Assembly (NCBI RefSeq): GCF_010915705.1
Contig: NZ_JAAIKE010000003.1
Coordinates: 310,001-374,000, forward strand
DNA from: Pseudotabrizicola algicola
GTDB taxonomy: Bacteria > Pseudomonadota > Alphaproteobacteria > Rhodobacterales > Rhodobacteraceae
Direction: 5' to 3'
DNA length: 64,000 nucleotides
Both the position numbers and the translations under genes were made by a program. The notes below the pieces were generated by a model. The model made no database searches. It was given only the letters and a program-made list of their open reading frames with translations, and was not told the origin of the DNA. Numbering within the stretch: the stretch's first letter is position 1; the number at the start of each line of letters is the position of its first letter. This document shows, piece after piece, positions 8,229 through 16,871 of this stretch.

Positions 8229-8969
8229 ATGAAGGATTGGACAGGAAAACGCTATTGGCTGGTGGGCGCATCGGAAGGTCTGGGCCTTGCCTTGGCCCAG
8301 ATGATCTCGCGCGCGGGGGCCGAGGTGATCCTGTCTGCCCGATCCGAAGACCGTCTGAACGCCGCCGCCGCCACGCTGCCGGGCAAGGCCAGCGCGGTGG
8401 CCTGCGATGTGGCCGATCTGGCCTCGGTGCAAGAGGCCGCCGCGCAGATCGGCCCCGTTGACGGGGTGGTCTACCTTGCCGGCGTCTATTGGCCGACCAA
8501 GGCACAGGACTGGAATGCCGAACAGGTCGAGGCGATGTGCGATGTCAACTTCACCGGCTGCGCCCGTGTGATCGGCGCTGTCCTGCCGGATATGGTGGCG
8601 CGCGGGGCGGGGCATGTGGTGATCACCGGCTCGCTCTCGGGCTTCCGCGGGCTGCCGGGGTCCATCGGCTATACCGCCTCCAAGGCGGGGGTCATGTCGC
8701 TGGCGGAATGTCTTTACGCCGATCTGCGCGGCAGCGGGGTCGAGGTGCAGGTCGCCAACCCCGGCTTCATCCGCACCCGCCTGACCGACAAGAACGAATT
8801 CTCGATGCCCTTCCTGATGGAACCCGAAGAGGCCGCGCGCGAGATGTTCGAACACATGAACAGCGACTCCTTCAAGAAAAGCTTTCCGCTGGTGTTCTCG
8901 TGGCTGTTCCGTGCCGCGCAATTCCTGCCCGATTGGGCCTATTACCGCCTGTTCGCCCCCCGCAAATAG
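8229..8969 (+). CDS. SDR family oxidoreductase, last gene of the RpoE operon
   Basis: A 246-aa short-chain dehydrogenase. The NAD(P)-binding motif is GASEGLGLALAQ, the catalytic serine lies in ITGSLSGF, and the YxxxK pair is in YTASKAG. The C terminus is extended (FKKSFPLVFSWLFRAAQFLP), with a hydrophobic stretch that could touch the membrane. AAGGAG at 8214-8219 sets the ATG at 8229; an in-frame TTG at 8223 is too close to it. Converges with rsmB. Confidence 0.9.
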   Translation: MKDWTGKRYWLVGASEGLGLALAQMISRAGAEVILSARSEDRLNAAAATLPGKASAVACDVADLASVQEAAAQIGPVDGVVYLAGVYWPTKAQDWNAEQVEAMCDVNFTGCARVIGAVLPDMVARGAGHVVITGSLSGFRGLPGSIGYTASKAGVMSLAECLYADLRGSGVEVQVANPGFIRTRLTDKNEFSMPFLMEPEEAAREMFEHMNSDSFKKSFPLVFSWLFRAAQFLPDWAYYRLFAPRK

Positions 8970-9059
8970 CCGCTCGTCCAGCCATCCGGCTGTCCTCGCT
9001 TGCCGGTCGAAGCGCAAGCCGTGCGCAGAGCGCCCGCAAGGAAGCGATAAGCGCCCGGT

Positions 9060-10304
9060 TCAGCCCTGCGCGGCCAGCGTGGCGATGAAGAACCCGTCCA
9101 TGCCGCCCCAGTAATCGGGGCGCAGCCGCACACCGCCCTGCGCGGTCACCCATTCGGGCGGCAGCCACGGCAGCGCCGGCGGCACCACGCGCAGCCCCGG
9201 ATGCCGCTGCAGCACTGCCGCCAACTGCTCTTCCCCTTCGGCCGGCAACAGCGAGCAGGTGCAATAGACCAGCCGTCCTCCGGGGCGCAGCCAGCCCAGC
9301 GCCCTGTCCAGCAGCGCCGCCTGCAACGCCACCAGCCCCGCCACTTCCGAGCCGTCCTTGACATGCTGCAAATCGGGGTGCCGCCGCAGCGTTCCCGTGG
9401 CCGAACAGGGCGCATCCAGCAAGATCGCGTCAAACCCCGCCTCCGGCTCCCAGTGCAGCGCATCCGCTACCACCAGCCGCGCGCGCAGCCCCGTGCGGGC
9501 AAGGTTCTCTTCCACCCGCGCCATGCGGGGGGCCGAAATGTCCAGCGCCGTCACCTCTGCTCCGGCATCCGCCAGTTGCAGCGTCTTGCCGCCGGGGGCC
9601 GCGCAGACATCCAGCACCCGCTCCCCCGCCTGCACGCGCATCAGCCGCACCGCCATCGCTGCTGCCACGTCCTGCACCCACCAGTCCCCGCTGGCATAGC
9701 CCGGTGCCAGCGTGATCTGCCCCGGCGTCGCCAGCCGGATGCTACCCGAGGGCAGCCCCTCACCCTCCGGCAGCGCCGTTGCGCCCGCCTTGGGCGTAAT
9801 GTCCAAGGGCGGCACCTGCGCCTGCATCGCCTCGATCGCCGCCACCGCCTCGCGCCCGTAGGCATGCACCAGCGGTTGCCGGATCCAGCGCGGCATCTGC
9901 GGCGCGGGCAGGGCGGCCAGATCGACCGTTTCCGGCAGCGCCCGCAGCACCGCATTGACCAGCCCCGACAGATGCGTGGTGCGCTTGCCGCGCCGCGCCA
10001 GCGTCACCGCCTCGTTCACCACCCCATGCGCCGCCGCACCTTCGGCCCGCTCGTAGACCGCCAGCCGCAGGATGTTCAGCACCGCCAGCGGCGGAGCCTT
10101 GCGCAAAAGGGGGCGCAGCACGCGGTCGATCCGGTCCAGCTGGCGCAGCACCTGCACCGCCAGCCGCTCGGCCCGCGCCCGATCCGGCCCCGCCAGCCCC
10201 TCGGGCAGCGCCACCTGCGACAGCATCAGCCCCTCGCCCAGAACCGCGTTCAGGATGCCCACGGCGGCACTGCGTGCGGTCACGCTTTCGGTTCCGGCCT
10301 TCAT
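9060..10304 (-). CDS. rsmB: 16S rRNA m5C967 methyltransferase RsmB
   Basis: A 414-aa SAM-dependent RNA cytosine C5 methyltransferase. The N-terminal NusB-like RNA-binding domain (about 1-130) contains VNEAVTLARRGKRTTHLSGLVNAVLR. The Rossmann methyltransferase domain has VLDVCAAPGGKTLQLAD for SAM binding. The two family cysteines are in DAPCSATGTLRRHPD and YCTCSLLPAEGE. The start ATG at 10304 follows GAGGATGCC. Divergent from the SDHAF4-like gene. Confidence 0.95.
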   Translation of the reverse strand: MKAGTESVTARSAAVGILNAVLGEGLMLSQVALPEGLAGPDRARAERLAVQVLRQLDRIDRVLRPLLRKAPPLAVLNILRLAVYERAEGAAAHGVVNEAVTLARRGKRTTHLSGLVNAVLRALPETVDLAALPAPQMPRWIRQPLVHAYGREAVAAIEAMQAQVPPLDITPKAGATALPEGEGLPSGSIRLATPGQITLAPGYASGDWWVQDVAAAMAVRLMRVQAGERVLDVCAAPGGKTLQLADAGAEVTALDISAPRMARVEENLARTGLRARLVVADALHWEPEAGFDAILLDAPCSATGTLRRHPDLQHVKDGSEVAGLVALQAALLDRALGWLRPGGRLVYCTCSLLPAEGEEQLAAVLQRHPGLRVVPPALPWLPPEWVTAQGGVRLRPDYWGGMDGFFIATLAAQG

Positions 10305-10376
10305 GCTGCGGCATCCTCGTGTCTTGTCTCGCTTGGCAAAGGCCGTATATCAAACCACACGCACAGGAAAGCCGCC

Positions 10377-10559
10377 ATGACCGATACCGCGCACAGCCCC
10401 GACCTGCCCCCCGCCGCCCGGCGCGCCCTTGCCGAAGCGGAAGAGCGTCGGCGGAACGCCGAAGCGATGACGCTGCCGCCCGAACTCGGCGGCCGCAAGG
10501 GGCCGGAACCCGTCCGCTACGGCGATTGGGAGAAAAAGGGCCTCGCCATCGACTTCTGA
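10377..10559 (+). CDS. DUF1674 / succinate dehydrogenase assembly factor 4-like protein
   Basis: A 60-aa protein, easily missed because the frame is open far upstream. The ATG at 10377 follows CAGGAAAG. The conserved C terminus GGRKGPEPVRYGDWEKKG followed by LAIDF is the DUF1674/SDHAF4 signature; such proteins help mature the flavinylated succinate dehydrogenase subunit. The first half is a charged alanine-rich helix. Divergent from rsmB, and not beside sdh genes here. Confidence 0.85.
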   Translation: MTDTAHSPDLPPAARRALAEAEERRRNAEAMTLPPELGGRKGPEPVRYGDWEKKGLAIDF

Positions 10560-10621
10560 CGGGCGGGCCGCCTCAAGACCCTCTCCGCCGCGCCGCGCGG
10601 CACCCCGCGGCCTGAGGCTCC

Positions 10622-10999
10622 TCAGCGCAGGCGGAAAGACGCGGTTTGCCCTGCGCCCTTGTCCGATGTGAAGCGCAGGCGGCTGGCGTCGATCACTTCG
10701 ACCAGCTGGCAATTGAACGGCACGACATAGCCGCTCCAATCGATGTCGCGGCAGAAATACCCGTCCTGCCACGACCAGTTGCCGCTGATCCCCCAGCCCA
10801 GCGCCGATCCGGTGATCTTGCCATCCGGCGTCACCCGCAGCGACAGGTTGTAAAGCCCGATCCGCAATTCCCTGTCCTGCACGAGGGCAAGGAATGTTGC
10901 CTTGTCGCGGACCGGTCCGGGCGGGTTGGCAAGACCCGCCGTTGCGGCAGCAAGGGCGGGCAGGGCGATCAGGCACAGGGCGAGGACAAGACGGCGCAT
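10622..10999 (-). CDS. Small secreted hypothetical protein
   Basis: A 125-aa protein of unknown function. Residues 1-24 form a clear Sec signal peptide (RRLVLALCLIALPALAAATAGLA). The mature part is beta-rich, with WGISGNWSWQDGYFCRDIDW and two cysteines about 14 residues apart that could form a disulfide bond. It lies 65 bases downstream of dapB on the same strand and may be read through from it. I do not recognise the family. Confidence 0.75.
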   Translation of the reverse strand: MRRLVLALCLIALPALAAATAGLANPPGPVRDKATFLALVQDRELRIGLYNLSLRVTPDGKITGSALGWGISGNWSWQDGYFCRDIDWSGYVVPFNCQLVEVIDASRLRFTSDKGAGQTASFRLR

Positions 11000-11064
11000 G
11001 GGAACCTCATGGTCAATCCAGGGCTTATACGCAGACCCTTGCGATTTGGTTCACTCGGTCCCGA

Positions 11065-11874
11065 TCACAAGCCCAGAACGTCGATCATATCATAATGGCC
11101 GGGCTTCTGGTCCTGCCCCCACAGCACCGCGCGCAGGGCACCGCGCGCGAAGATACCGCGGTCCGTCGCCAGATGGCGCAGCACGATCCGCTCGCCATCG
11201 GCGGCAAAGATCACGTCATGCTCGCCCACGATGTCGCCGCCGCGAATCGCGGAAAACCCGATGCTGCCCCGCTCGCGCGCGCCGGTGATCCCGTGGCGGC
11301 CCGAAACCATCGCCTGATCGAGCGTCACGCCCCGCCCTTCCGCAGCGGCGGCCCCCAGCATCAGCGCGGTGCCAGAAGGCGCATCCACCTTCATCCGGTG
11401 ATGCGCCTCCACCACCTCGATGTCCCAATCGGCGTCCAGCGCCTGCGCCACCTTCTGCGTCAGCCGCACCAGCAGGTTCACGCCAAGGCTCATGTTCCCC
11501 GCCCGCACGATCACCGCATGCCGTGCGGCGGCTTCGATCGCGGCGATATGGCCCGGCTCCAGCCCGGTGGTGCCGATCACATGCACCGCCCGAGCCTGCG
11601 CCGCCAAAGCCGCAAATTCCACCGTAGCGGCAGGGGCGGTGAAGTCGATCACCCCCTGCGCCTGCGCAAAAGCCTCCAGCGGGTCATCGCTGACCCGCAC
11701 GCCCAAGGGCGCGCCGCCCATGCATTCGCCCACATCGCGGCCCAGCCACGCATGGCCCGGCCGCTCCAGACAGCCGACCAGCCGCGCCTTGCCCGAGGCG
11801 GCAATCGTGCGGATCAGCATCTGCCCCATCCGGCCCGAAGCTCCGGTGACAACGATTCCCGGCATGGTCTGCAT
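11065..11874 (-). CDS. dapB: 4-hydroxy-tetrahydrodipicolinate reductase
   Basis: DapB catalyses the second committed step of diaminopimelate/lysine synthesis. The 269-aa protein starts at the ATG at 11874, directly behind a strong AAGGGGGAAG ribosome site; the frame continues upstream through the rbfA region but that is not coding. The NAD(P)H-binding motif is [11 protein letters not shown], and the active-site signature is [15 protein letters not shown] with the catalytic His and Lys. The stretch VIGTTGLE is also typical. Divergent from rbfA. Confidence 0.97.
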   Translation of the reverse strand: MQTMPGIVVTGASGRMGQMLIRTIAASGKARLVGCLERPGHAWLGRDVGECMGGAPLGVRVSDDPLEAFAQAQGVIDFTAPAATVEFAALAAQARAVHVIGTTGLEPGHIAAIEAAARHAVIVRAGNMSLGVNLLVRLTQKVAQALDADWDIEVVEAHHRMKVDAPSGTALMLGAAAAEGRGVTLDQAMVSGRHGITGARERGSIGFSAIRGGDIVGEHDVIFAADGERIVLRHLATDRGIFARGALRAVLWGQDQKPGHYDMIDVLGL

Positions 11875-11964
11875 GGCACTTCCCCCTTGTTGCGCAACAG
11901 CCGTGTAGCCTGTTGCCGCGCGCCGCAAAAGCCCGCCGTTGCGGGACAGACAAAAACAGCTTAC

Positions 11965-12420
11965 ATGCCCCCCATGTCGAACAAACGCACCTCCTCGGGC
12001 GATGGCCCCAATCAACGCCAGCTTCGGGTTGGCGAACTCATCCGCCGCACATTGTCGGATGTGCTCAACCGCGCCGAGATCCATGATCCGGACCTGAACC
12101 GCATGTCGATCACCGTGGGCGAAGTCTCGTGCTCGACCGATCTCAAGGTGGCCACCGTCTATGTGATGCCGCTGATGGGGTCCGTCCCGGTGGAAGAGGC
12201 GATTGCCGCCCTTGCCCGCAACAAGGCCGAACTGCGCCACCGCGTCGCGTCGCAGCTTACCCTGAAATACGCGCCCGACCTGCGTTTCCGCCCCGATGAA
12301 ACCTTCGACCGTCTGGACGAGACCCGCCGCCTGTTCGCCGACCCCAAGGTGGTGCAGGATCTGGCCGCGCCCGATGACGGGGACGGGCAAGACGACAGCC
12401 CCCGCGGCGGGACGGTCTAG
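11965..12420 (+). CDS. rbfA: Ribosome-binding factor A
   Basis: RbfA binds the 30S subunit late in assembly and in the cold. The single KH-like domain is recognisable from [19 protein letters not shown] through [16 protein letters not shown] to [14 protein letters not shown]. Two nearby starts exist, 11965 (151 aa) and 11974 (148 aa); neither has a good Shine-Dalgarno sequence, so the choice is open. An acidic tail of about 15 residues ends the protein. The stop is one base before the next start. Confidence 0.95.
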   Translation: MPPMSNKRTSSGDGPNQRQLRVGELIRRTLSDVLNRAEIHDPDLNRMSITVGEVSCSTDLKVATVYVMPLMGSVPVEEAIAALARNKAELRHRVASQLTLKYAPDLRFRPDETFDRLDETRRLFADPKVVQDLAAPDDGDGQDDSPRGGTV

Positions 12421-12421
12421 G

Positions 12422-13147
12422 ATGCTGCGCCTTGCCGCCCTTTTCGCGCTCCTGCTGCCGCAGGTGGCGGCGGCCAACACCTGCCAGACGGTGACCTTTG
12501 AAGACACTGCCTTCACCACCTGCGAGGTGCAGGCGGGCGAAGACCTGCGCCTGTTCCACGCGGGTCCCAAGGGCAATCTGGGCAGCTTTGGCGCGGTCAA
12601 TGCGCAACTGGCCGCCGAGGGCAAGACGCTCGGCTTTGCAATGAACGCCGGCATGTATCACGCCAACCGCGCTCCGGTGGGCCTGCTGATCGAGGACGGG
12701 GTCGAACGCTCGGAGATTGTGACCAGCGAAGGGCCGGGCAACTTCGGCCTGCTGCCCAATGGCGTCTTCTGCATCGGCGACCGCTTTTCGGTGATCGAAA
12801 GCCGCGCCTTCGCGCAGCGCCCGCCCGCCTGCCGCTATGCCACCCAGTCGGGGCCGATGCTGGTGATGAACGGCGCGCTGCACCCGCGGCTGATCCCCGA
12901 CAGCGACAGCACCTATATCCGCAACGGCGTGGGCGTCAGCGCCGATGGCAGCCGCGCGGTCTTTGCCATTTCGGACGGGCGGGTCAACTTCCACCGCTTT
13001 GCCCGCTTCTTCCGCGATGCGCTGGGCCTGCCCGATGCACTCTATTTCGATGGCAAGATCTCGCGGCTCTACGCCCCCGCGATCCACCGCAATGACATCG
13101 GCTTTGCCATGGGGCCGATCGTCGGCACCGTCGTGAACAGGAACTGA
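12422..13147 (+). CDS. Phosphodiester glycosidase (NAGPA/DUF2233) family exported protein
   Basis: A 241-aa protein with a signal peptide ([17 protein letters not shown], cleavage near residue 19). The mature region matches the phosphodiester glycosidase family: [59 protein letters not shown] and [15 protein letters not shown]. Members cleave sugar-phosphodiester linkages, but the substrate is unknown. The ATG at 12422 lies one base after the rbfA stop and the gene ends four bases before truB, so it is part of that operon. Confidence 0.88.
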   Translation: MLRLAALFALLLPQVAAANTCQTVTFEDTAFTTCEVQAGEDLRLFHAGPKGNLGSFGAVNAQLAAEGKTLGFAMNAGMYHANRAPVGLLIEDGVERSEIVTSEGPGNFGLLPNGVFCIGDRFSVIESRAFAQRPPACRYATQSGPMLVMNGALHPRLIPDSDSTYIRNGVGVSADGSRAVFAISDGRVNFHRFARFFRDALGLPDALYFDGKISRLYAPAIHRNDIGFAMGPIVGTVVNRN

Positions 13148-13151
13148 AGCC

Positions 13152-14057
13152 ATGGGCCGTGTGAAAAAGGGCCGCGCCGTTTCCGGCTGGGTCATCATCG
13201 ACAAACCGGCGGGCGTCGGCTCGACCACGGTGGTCAACAAGGTGAAATGGGCGTTTCAGGCGCAAAAGGCGGGCCATGCCGGCACGCTGGACCCCGACGC
13301 CACCGGCGTTCTGGCGATTGCGCTGGGCGAGGCGACCAAGACCGTGCCCTATGTCACCGACGGGATGAAATGCTATCATTTCCGCGTGGCCTTCGGGGCG
13401 GCGACCAGCAGCGACGATGCCTCGGGTGCGGTGCTGGAAACGCGCGAGGCGCGCCCCACGGATGCGCAGATCGAGGCCGCCCTGGCCGCCTTTCGCGGCG
13501 ACATCCTGCAGGTGCCGCCGCAGGTCTCGGCGGTCAAGGTCGATGGCGAGCGCGCCTATGATCTGGCCCGCGAGGGGGTGGAAATGGACCTTGTCGCGCG
13601 GCCCCTCCGGGTGGAGCGGCTGGAGGTGCTGGGCCGCCCCGATGTCGACCATGTCGATCTGGAGATGATCTGCGGCAAGGGCGGCTATGTGCGGTCCATC
13701 GCGCGCGATCTGGGGCAGGCGCTGGGCTGTCTTGGCCATGTCGCCTGGCTGCGCCGCATCTGGTCCGGCCCGTTCGAGGCTGCGGGTGCCGCGACGATGG
13801 AAGACATCGAACGCCTTGCCCGCAGCGACGAGATCGACGCCCTGTTGCGCCCCTTGGAACTGGGCCTCGCCGATCTGCCCGAACTGCCCGCCACTCCGGA
13901 GGGGGCGGCGCGGTTGCGCAACGGCAATCCGGGCATGGTGTTCGCGTCGGACGTGGACTGGGGCGAAGAGGCCTGGGCCAGCCATCAGGGCCGCGCCGTG
14001 GCGGTCGGCATCTACAAGGCCGGAGAGCTGCACCCCAGCCGGGTGTTCAACCTGTAG
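13152..14057 (+). CDS. truB: tRNA pseudouridine-55 synthase
   Basis: TruB makes pseudouridine 55 in the T loop of nearly all tRNAs. The 301-aa protein has the catalytic motif [13 protein letters not shown] with the nucleophile Asp47. [10 protein letters not shown] follows it, and [14 protein letters not shown] lies in the RNA-binding part. A C-terminal PUA-like region follows. The start ATG at 13152 is shortly behind the glycosidase stop. A strong hairpin directly follows the stop. Confidence 0.97.
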   Translation: MGRVKKGRAVSGWVIIDKPAGVGSTTVVNKVKWAFQAQKAGHAGTLDPDATGVLAIALGEATKTVPYVTDGMKCYHFRVAFGAATSSDDASGAVLETREARPTDAQIEAALAAFRGDILQVPPQVSAVKVDGERAYDLAREGVEMDLVARPLRVERLEVLGRPDVDHVDLEMICGKGGYVRSIARDLGQALGCLGHVAWLRRIWSGPFEAAGAATMEDIERLARSDEIDALLRPLELGLADLPELPATPEGAARLRNGNPGMVFASDVDWGEEAWASHQGRAVAVGIYKAGELHPSRVFNL

Positions 14058-14062
14058 CCGGG

Positions 14063-14099
14063 TGCCGCCGCGCGGGGCATCGAGCCCCGCGCGGCGGCA
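14063..14099 (+). terminator. Strong hairpin after truB
   Basis: A perfect 16-bp stem (14063-14078 with 14084-14099) closes a 5-base loop six bases after the truB stop. Only two T residues follow, so it may stall polymerase or protect the 3' end rather than act as a textbook intrinsic terminator. Confidence 0.6.
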
Positions 14100-14143
14100 T
14101 TGCCATGGCCCGGTGGTCCGGCGGCGGTCCGGGCGGAGATGGC

Positions 14144-14170
14144 GGAGCCTCCGGCGGGAGTATTTGGGGA
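14144..14170 (+). repeat. Short interspersed Rhodobacteraceae-type element
   Basis: The stretch GGAGCCTCCGGCGGGAGTAT followed by TTGGGGA, just before a start codon, resembles a short element that I recall seeing many times in Rhodobacteraceae intergenic regions. Only one copy was noticed in this window, so the call rests on recall. Its end supplies the GGGGAAG ribosome site of the next gene. Confidence 0.4.
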
Positions 14171-14178
14171 AGCAGCAA

Positions 14179-14709
14179 ATGCAAGATGCGGCGGGACAGC
14201 TGGTGCGGCGGCACCTGAAGGGCGATGCGGAGTCGGAGGCGGTGTATTCGCCCTGCGAGACCTATCGCTATCTGCTGACGCGGATCTGGGACGGGGCAGG
14301 GGCGCGGGCGCTGTTCGTGATGCTGAACCCGTCCACCGCGACCGAGGCGCAGAACGACCCCACGGTGGAGCGCTGCGAGCGGCGCGCGCGGGCCCTGGGC
14401 TTTGGCGGCTTTCGGGTGGTCAACATTTTTGCCTATCGTGCGACCGACCCCCGGGTGATGCGGGCGGCGGCCGATCCGGTGGGGCCGGGGAATGATGCGG
14501 CGATTCTGGCGTCGGTGGAGGCGTGGCGGCCGCATCGGGTGGTCTGTGCCTGGGGCGCGCACGGGCTTTATCTGGGGCGCGGCGCGGCGGTGGCCGCGCT
14601 GTTGCGCGGCACCGGAGTGCCGCTCTGGCATCTGGGGCTGACCGCCGCGGGGGAGCCCAAGCATCCGCTCTACATCGGCTATGCCCAGCAGCCGCAGCCG
14701 TGGGTCTGA
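14179..14709 (+). CDS. DUF1643 family protein
   Basis: A 176-aa protein of unknown function. The DUF1643 hallmarks are FVMLNPSTATEAQNDPTVER, CERRARALGFGGFRVVNIFA and the later WGAHGLYLGRG and PKHPLYI. Such proteins often occur next to mobile or restriction functions, but none is seen here. The ATG at 14179 follows GGGGAAG by six bases. Convergent with the RTX gene. Confidence 0.85.
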   Translation: MQDAAGQLVRRHLKGDAESEAVYSPCETYRYLLTRIWDGAGARALFVMLNPSTATEAQNDPTVERCERRARALGFGGFRVVNIFAYRATDPRVMRAAADPVGPGNDAAILASVEAWRPHRVVCAWGAHGLYLGRGAAVAALLRGTGVPLWHLGLTAAGEPKHPLYIGYAQQPQPWV

Positions 14710-14724
14710 GACGCGGCGCAGAGT

Positions 14725-15822
14725 TCAGGCGGCGCGCAGGCGGATCAGCGACAGGTCAAGCCCTGCGGCATCGCGGATAAGCGCCACCGCCACACCGTCA
14801 AGTGCCAGCGTCATATCGGCCGTGCCTTCGACCGGGACAGCGGTCAGGCTGGGCTGCGGATGGAGGGCGGCATCGTAGAGGACGAGGATTTCATCTTCGT
14901 CGGGGTTGTAATCGGTGATCTGCGCCAGCGGCAGGCCGGGGGCAAAATCCTGCAGATGGAAGTGGTCGGCCCCCTCTCCGCCGGTGGCGATATCGCCGGG
15001 GCCGGTCCAGAGCGTGTCATCGCCGGCGCCGCCGTTCAGGAAATCTGCTGCCGCGTCGCTGCGCGTGTCAAAGCCCCCCCGCAGCGTATCATCGCCCGTG
15101 CCACCGTCCAGCGTGTCCTGCCCGCCGCCGCCGGTCAGCAGGTCATGCCCCGCGCCGCCCGCCAGCCAGTCACGGCCCATGCCGCCGTCCAGCGTGTCCT
15201 GCCCTTCGCCGCCGAGCAGCGTATCGGCCCCGCCGCCGCCGGTCAGACTGTCATCGCCTTCGCAGCCCGCCAGATGGTCGGCCCCGCGGCCCCCGCGCAG
15301 CAGGTCATCGCCTGCGCCGCCGATCAGGCTGTCATTCCCGCCGTGGCCGAGCAGCCTGTCATCGCCTTCGCCGCCATCGAGGTAATCGCGCCCCGCGCCG
15401 CCAAAGAGCCGGTCATCGCCCGCGCGGCCCGTCAGCTGGTCATCGCCGCCGCCGCCCGCCAGCCGGTCTGCCGCCGCACCGCCGCCGAGGATGTCTGCCG
15501 CAGCGCCGCCCGTCTGTTGCACCGGCAGCGGCGCTGGCTCCGGCACGTCATCCGACACCGGCATGCCTTCGACAACGGCTCCTGCAGGGGTGCCGGCAGG
15601 CGCGAGACCCTCCGGTGCGTCAAACGGCTCCGCCTCGGGTGCGTCATCGGGGAAAAGCCAGTCCAGCGCGAGGTCTTCTCCGGGCGGGGGCAGCGCCTCT
15701 TCCCCTGCGGGGTCGTCCGGCGTGTCGGGGTCCGCCTCGTCCGAAGGTTCCGATGCGCGCGTCAGGCTGTCGGCCACAAAGCCCGCCCCGAACGCCCCCA
15801 GTATGGCAAGAAATGCCAGCAT
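14725..15822 (-). CDS. RTX-type calcium-binding repeat protein with N-terminal membrane anchor
   Basis: A 365-aa protein. The proposed start (ATG 15822, alternative GTG 15825) is followed by a hydrophobic segment ([18 protein letters not shown]). Next is a strongly acidic, proline-rich linker of about 80 residues. About a dozen or more glycine/aspartate nonapeptides of the GGxGxDxLx type follow (for example [22 protein letters not shown]), which form a calcium-binding parallel beta roll. The C-terminal 80 residues resemble the terminal region of such proteins ([16 protein letters not shown]). No toxin or enzyme domain is visible, and no type I secretion genes are nearby. Confidence 0.87.
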   Translation of the reverse strand: MLAFLAILGAFGAGFVADSLTRASEPSDEADPDTPDDPAGEEALPPPGEDLALDWLFPDDAPEAEPFDAPEGLAPAGTPAGAVVEGMPVSDDVPEPAPLPVQQTGGAAADILGGGAAADRLAGGGGDDQLTGRAGDDRLFGGAGRDYLDGGEGDDRLLGHGGNDSLIGGAGDDLLRGGRGADHLAGCEGDDSLTGGGGADTLLGGEGQDTLDGGMGRDWLAGGAGHDLLTGGGGQDTLDGGTGDDTLRGGFDTRSDAAADFLNGGAGDDTLWTGPGDIATGGEGADHFHLQDFAPGLPLAQITDYNPDEDEILVLYDAALHPQPSLTAVPVEGTADMTLALDGVAVALIRDAAGLDLSLIRLRAA

Positions 15823-16187
15823 CACCCACACCCCATACCTGCCGCACCCCGGCGCGTTAACCAGGTTTTCGCGCAAACCCCCGATTGCAAACGAAAACCG
15901 CGAGTCCAGAGCTAGCACGAATCGGCCCGCCCGCCCAGAGATCGGCGCGGGAATCTGCGGGCTTCGTTAACGGGGTCTTGCCGCCAATCCGTCGCCGCCT
16001 TTCGCGCGAATCATGGCGAAACCCGCAGGAAACCTGCCCCAAGCCGCGTCGCGCCCCTGCGCCGGGGCTTCCCTTTGCCCGCGCTTTGCCCTATACGCGC
16101 GCATCCCCGGTGCATGCCGGGGGCCAACGGTCTTGCTGGACGACATCCCGGCTCGCACCATCACCCTTCTGCCTAAGGAGACATCCG
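15823..16187. other. Intergenic region between the RTX gene and rpsO
   Basis: About 365 bases without a convincing gene. It should hold the divergent promoters of the RTX gene and rpsO. A TATACG at 16092-16097 is a plausible -10 for rpsO. The distal part has a 6-bp stem, CCCCGG (16105-16110) with CCGGGG (16117-16122), in what would be the rpsO leader. Confidence 0.5.
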
Positions 16188-16457
16188 ATGTCGATCACCG
16201 TCGAAGAAAAAGCCCGCCTGATCAAGGAATACGCGACCAAAGAGAACGACACCGGCTCGCCGGAAGTTCAGGTGGCGATCCTGTCGTCGCGCATCGCGAC
16301 CCTGACCGAGCATTTCAAGGGCCACAAGAAAGACAACCACTCGCGTCGTGGCCTTCTCATGATGGTTGCCCAGCGCCGCAAGCTGCTGGACTACCTGAAG
16401 GCCAAGGACGAGGCCCGCTACACCTCGCTGATCGGCCGCCTCGGCCTGCGCCGCTAA
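16188..16457 (+). CDS. rpsO: 30S ribosomal protein S15
   Basis: An 89-aa protein of exactly the family length, binding helices of the central domain of 16S rRNA. Recognised by [36 protein letters not shown] and the C-terminal [18 protein letters not shown] at 16175-16180 precedes the ATG at 16188. It is monocistronic here, with its own terminator, whereas pnp, usually its neighbour, is at 43996-46137. Confidence 0.98.
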   Translation: MSITVEEKARLIKEYATKENDTGSPEVQVAILSSRIATLTEHFKGHKKDNHSRRGLLMMVAQRRKLLDYLKAKDEARYTSLIGRLGLRR

Positions 16458-16482
16458 GCGGTTTCAGCTCCGGTTGAGCCAG

Positions 16483-16510
16483 CGCCCGCCCCGAAAGGGG
16501 TGGGCGTTTT
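16483..16510 (+). terminator. Intrinsic terminator of rpsO
   Basis: A 10-bp stem (16483-16492 with 16497-16506, one G-T pair) closes on a GAAA tetraloop and is followed by TTTT at 16507-16510. It lies 26 bases after the rpsO stop. Confidence 0.88.
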
Positions 16511-16871
16511 GCATTCGGGGGCGGGCGCGCTTGCATGGGCCGCATCTCTCGGAATTTCGCCGCGCGGCATTGCGGTGCAGGCGCAGGCCGCACGACCGCG
16601 TTGTGCCGACCTTCCCGTTGCGAAGCGCCGGTCTGCGTTAACGCAAACCTCAGGCCCCCCGTCTAAAAACGCCAGACGGACGGCCGTTCCACTACATCAA
16701 CCCGCCAAAACCCTCGGCCCACGGTTTCCTGTCGTGTCCAGACCTGCCAGCAGCAAAGAACATCCGGCCGTATTCCGGCACGGCGCGCCTTTTTTGGAAA
16801 TGTGCCTTGCCGGGTGAAACTTGCGCGTAAAATATTCCGTTATCGATGCGTAGCCGAGCAAGGAGTGCGAT
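16511..16871. other. Intergenic region upstream of the MetOD1/kinase pair
   Basis: No gene is supported in these 361 bases. They contain a 20-bp near-palindrome centred on GTTAAC (16630-16649) and a second inverted repeat, CCGTCT...AGACGG (16659-16679). Composition drifts to lower G+C toward the following gene. A GTG start with AGGAG at 16861-16865 ends the region. Confidence 0.5.

Noticed and set aside
14860-15915. 351-aa open frame on the plus strand across the RTX gene.
   Set aside because: It is a mirror of the glycine/aspartate repeats (Ala/Arg/Pro-rich, periodic) and has no start context or family likeness.
16630-16705. tRNA-like 5' part on the minus strand (begins GGCGGGTTGATG, with a stem and loop resembling an anticodon arm).
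   Set aside because: The acceptor stem has no 3' partner, the anticodon loop is the wrong size and lacks U33, and no T loop follows. At most a pseudo-tRNA fragment.
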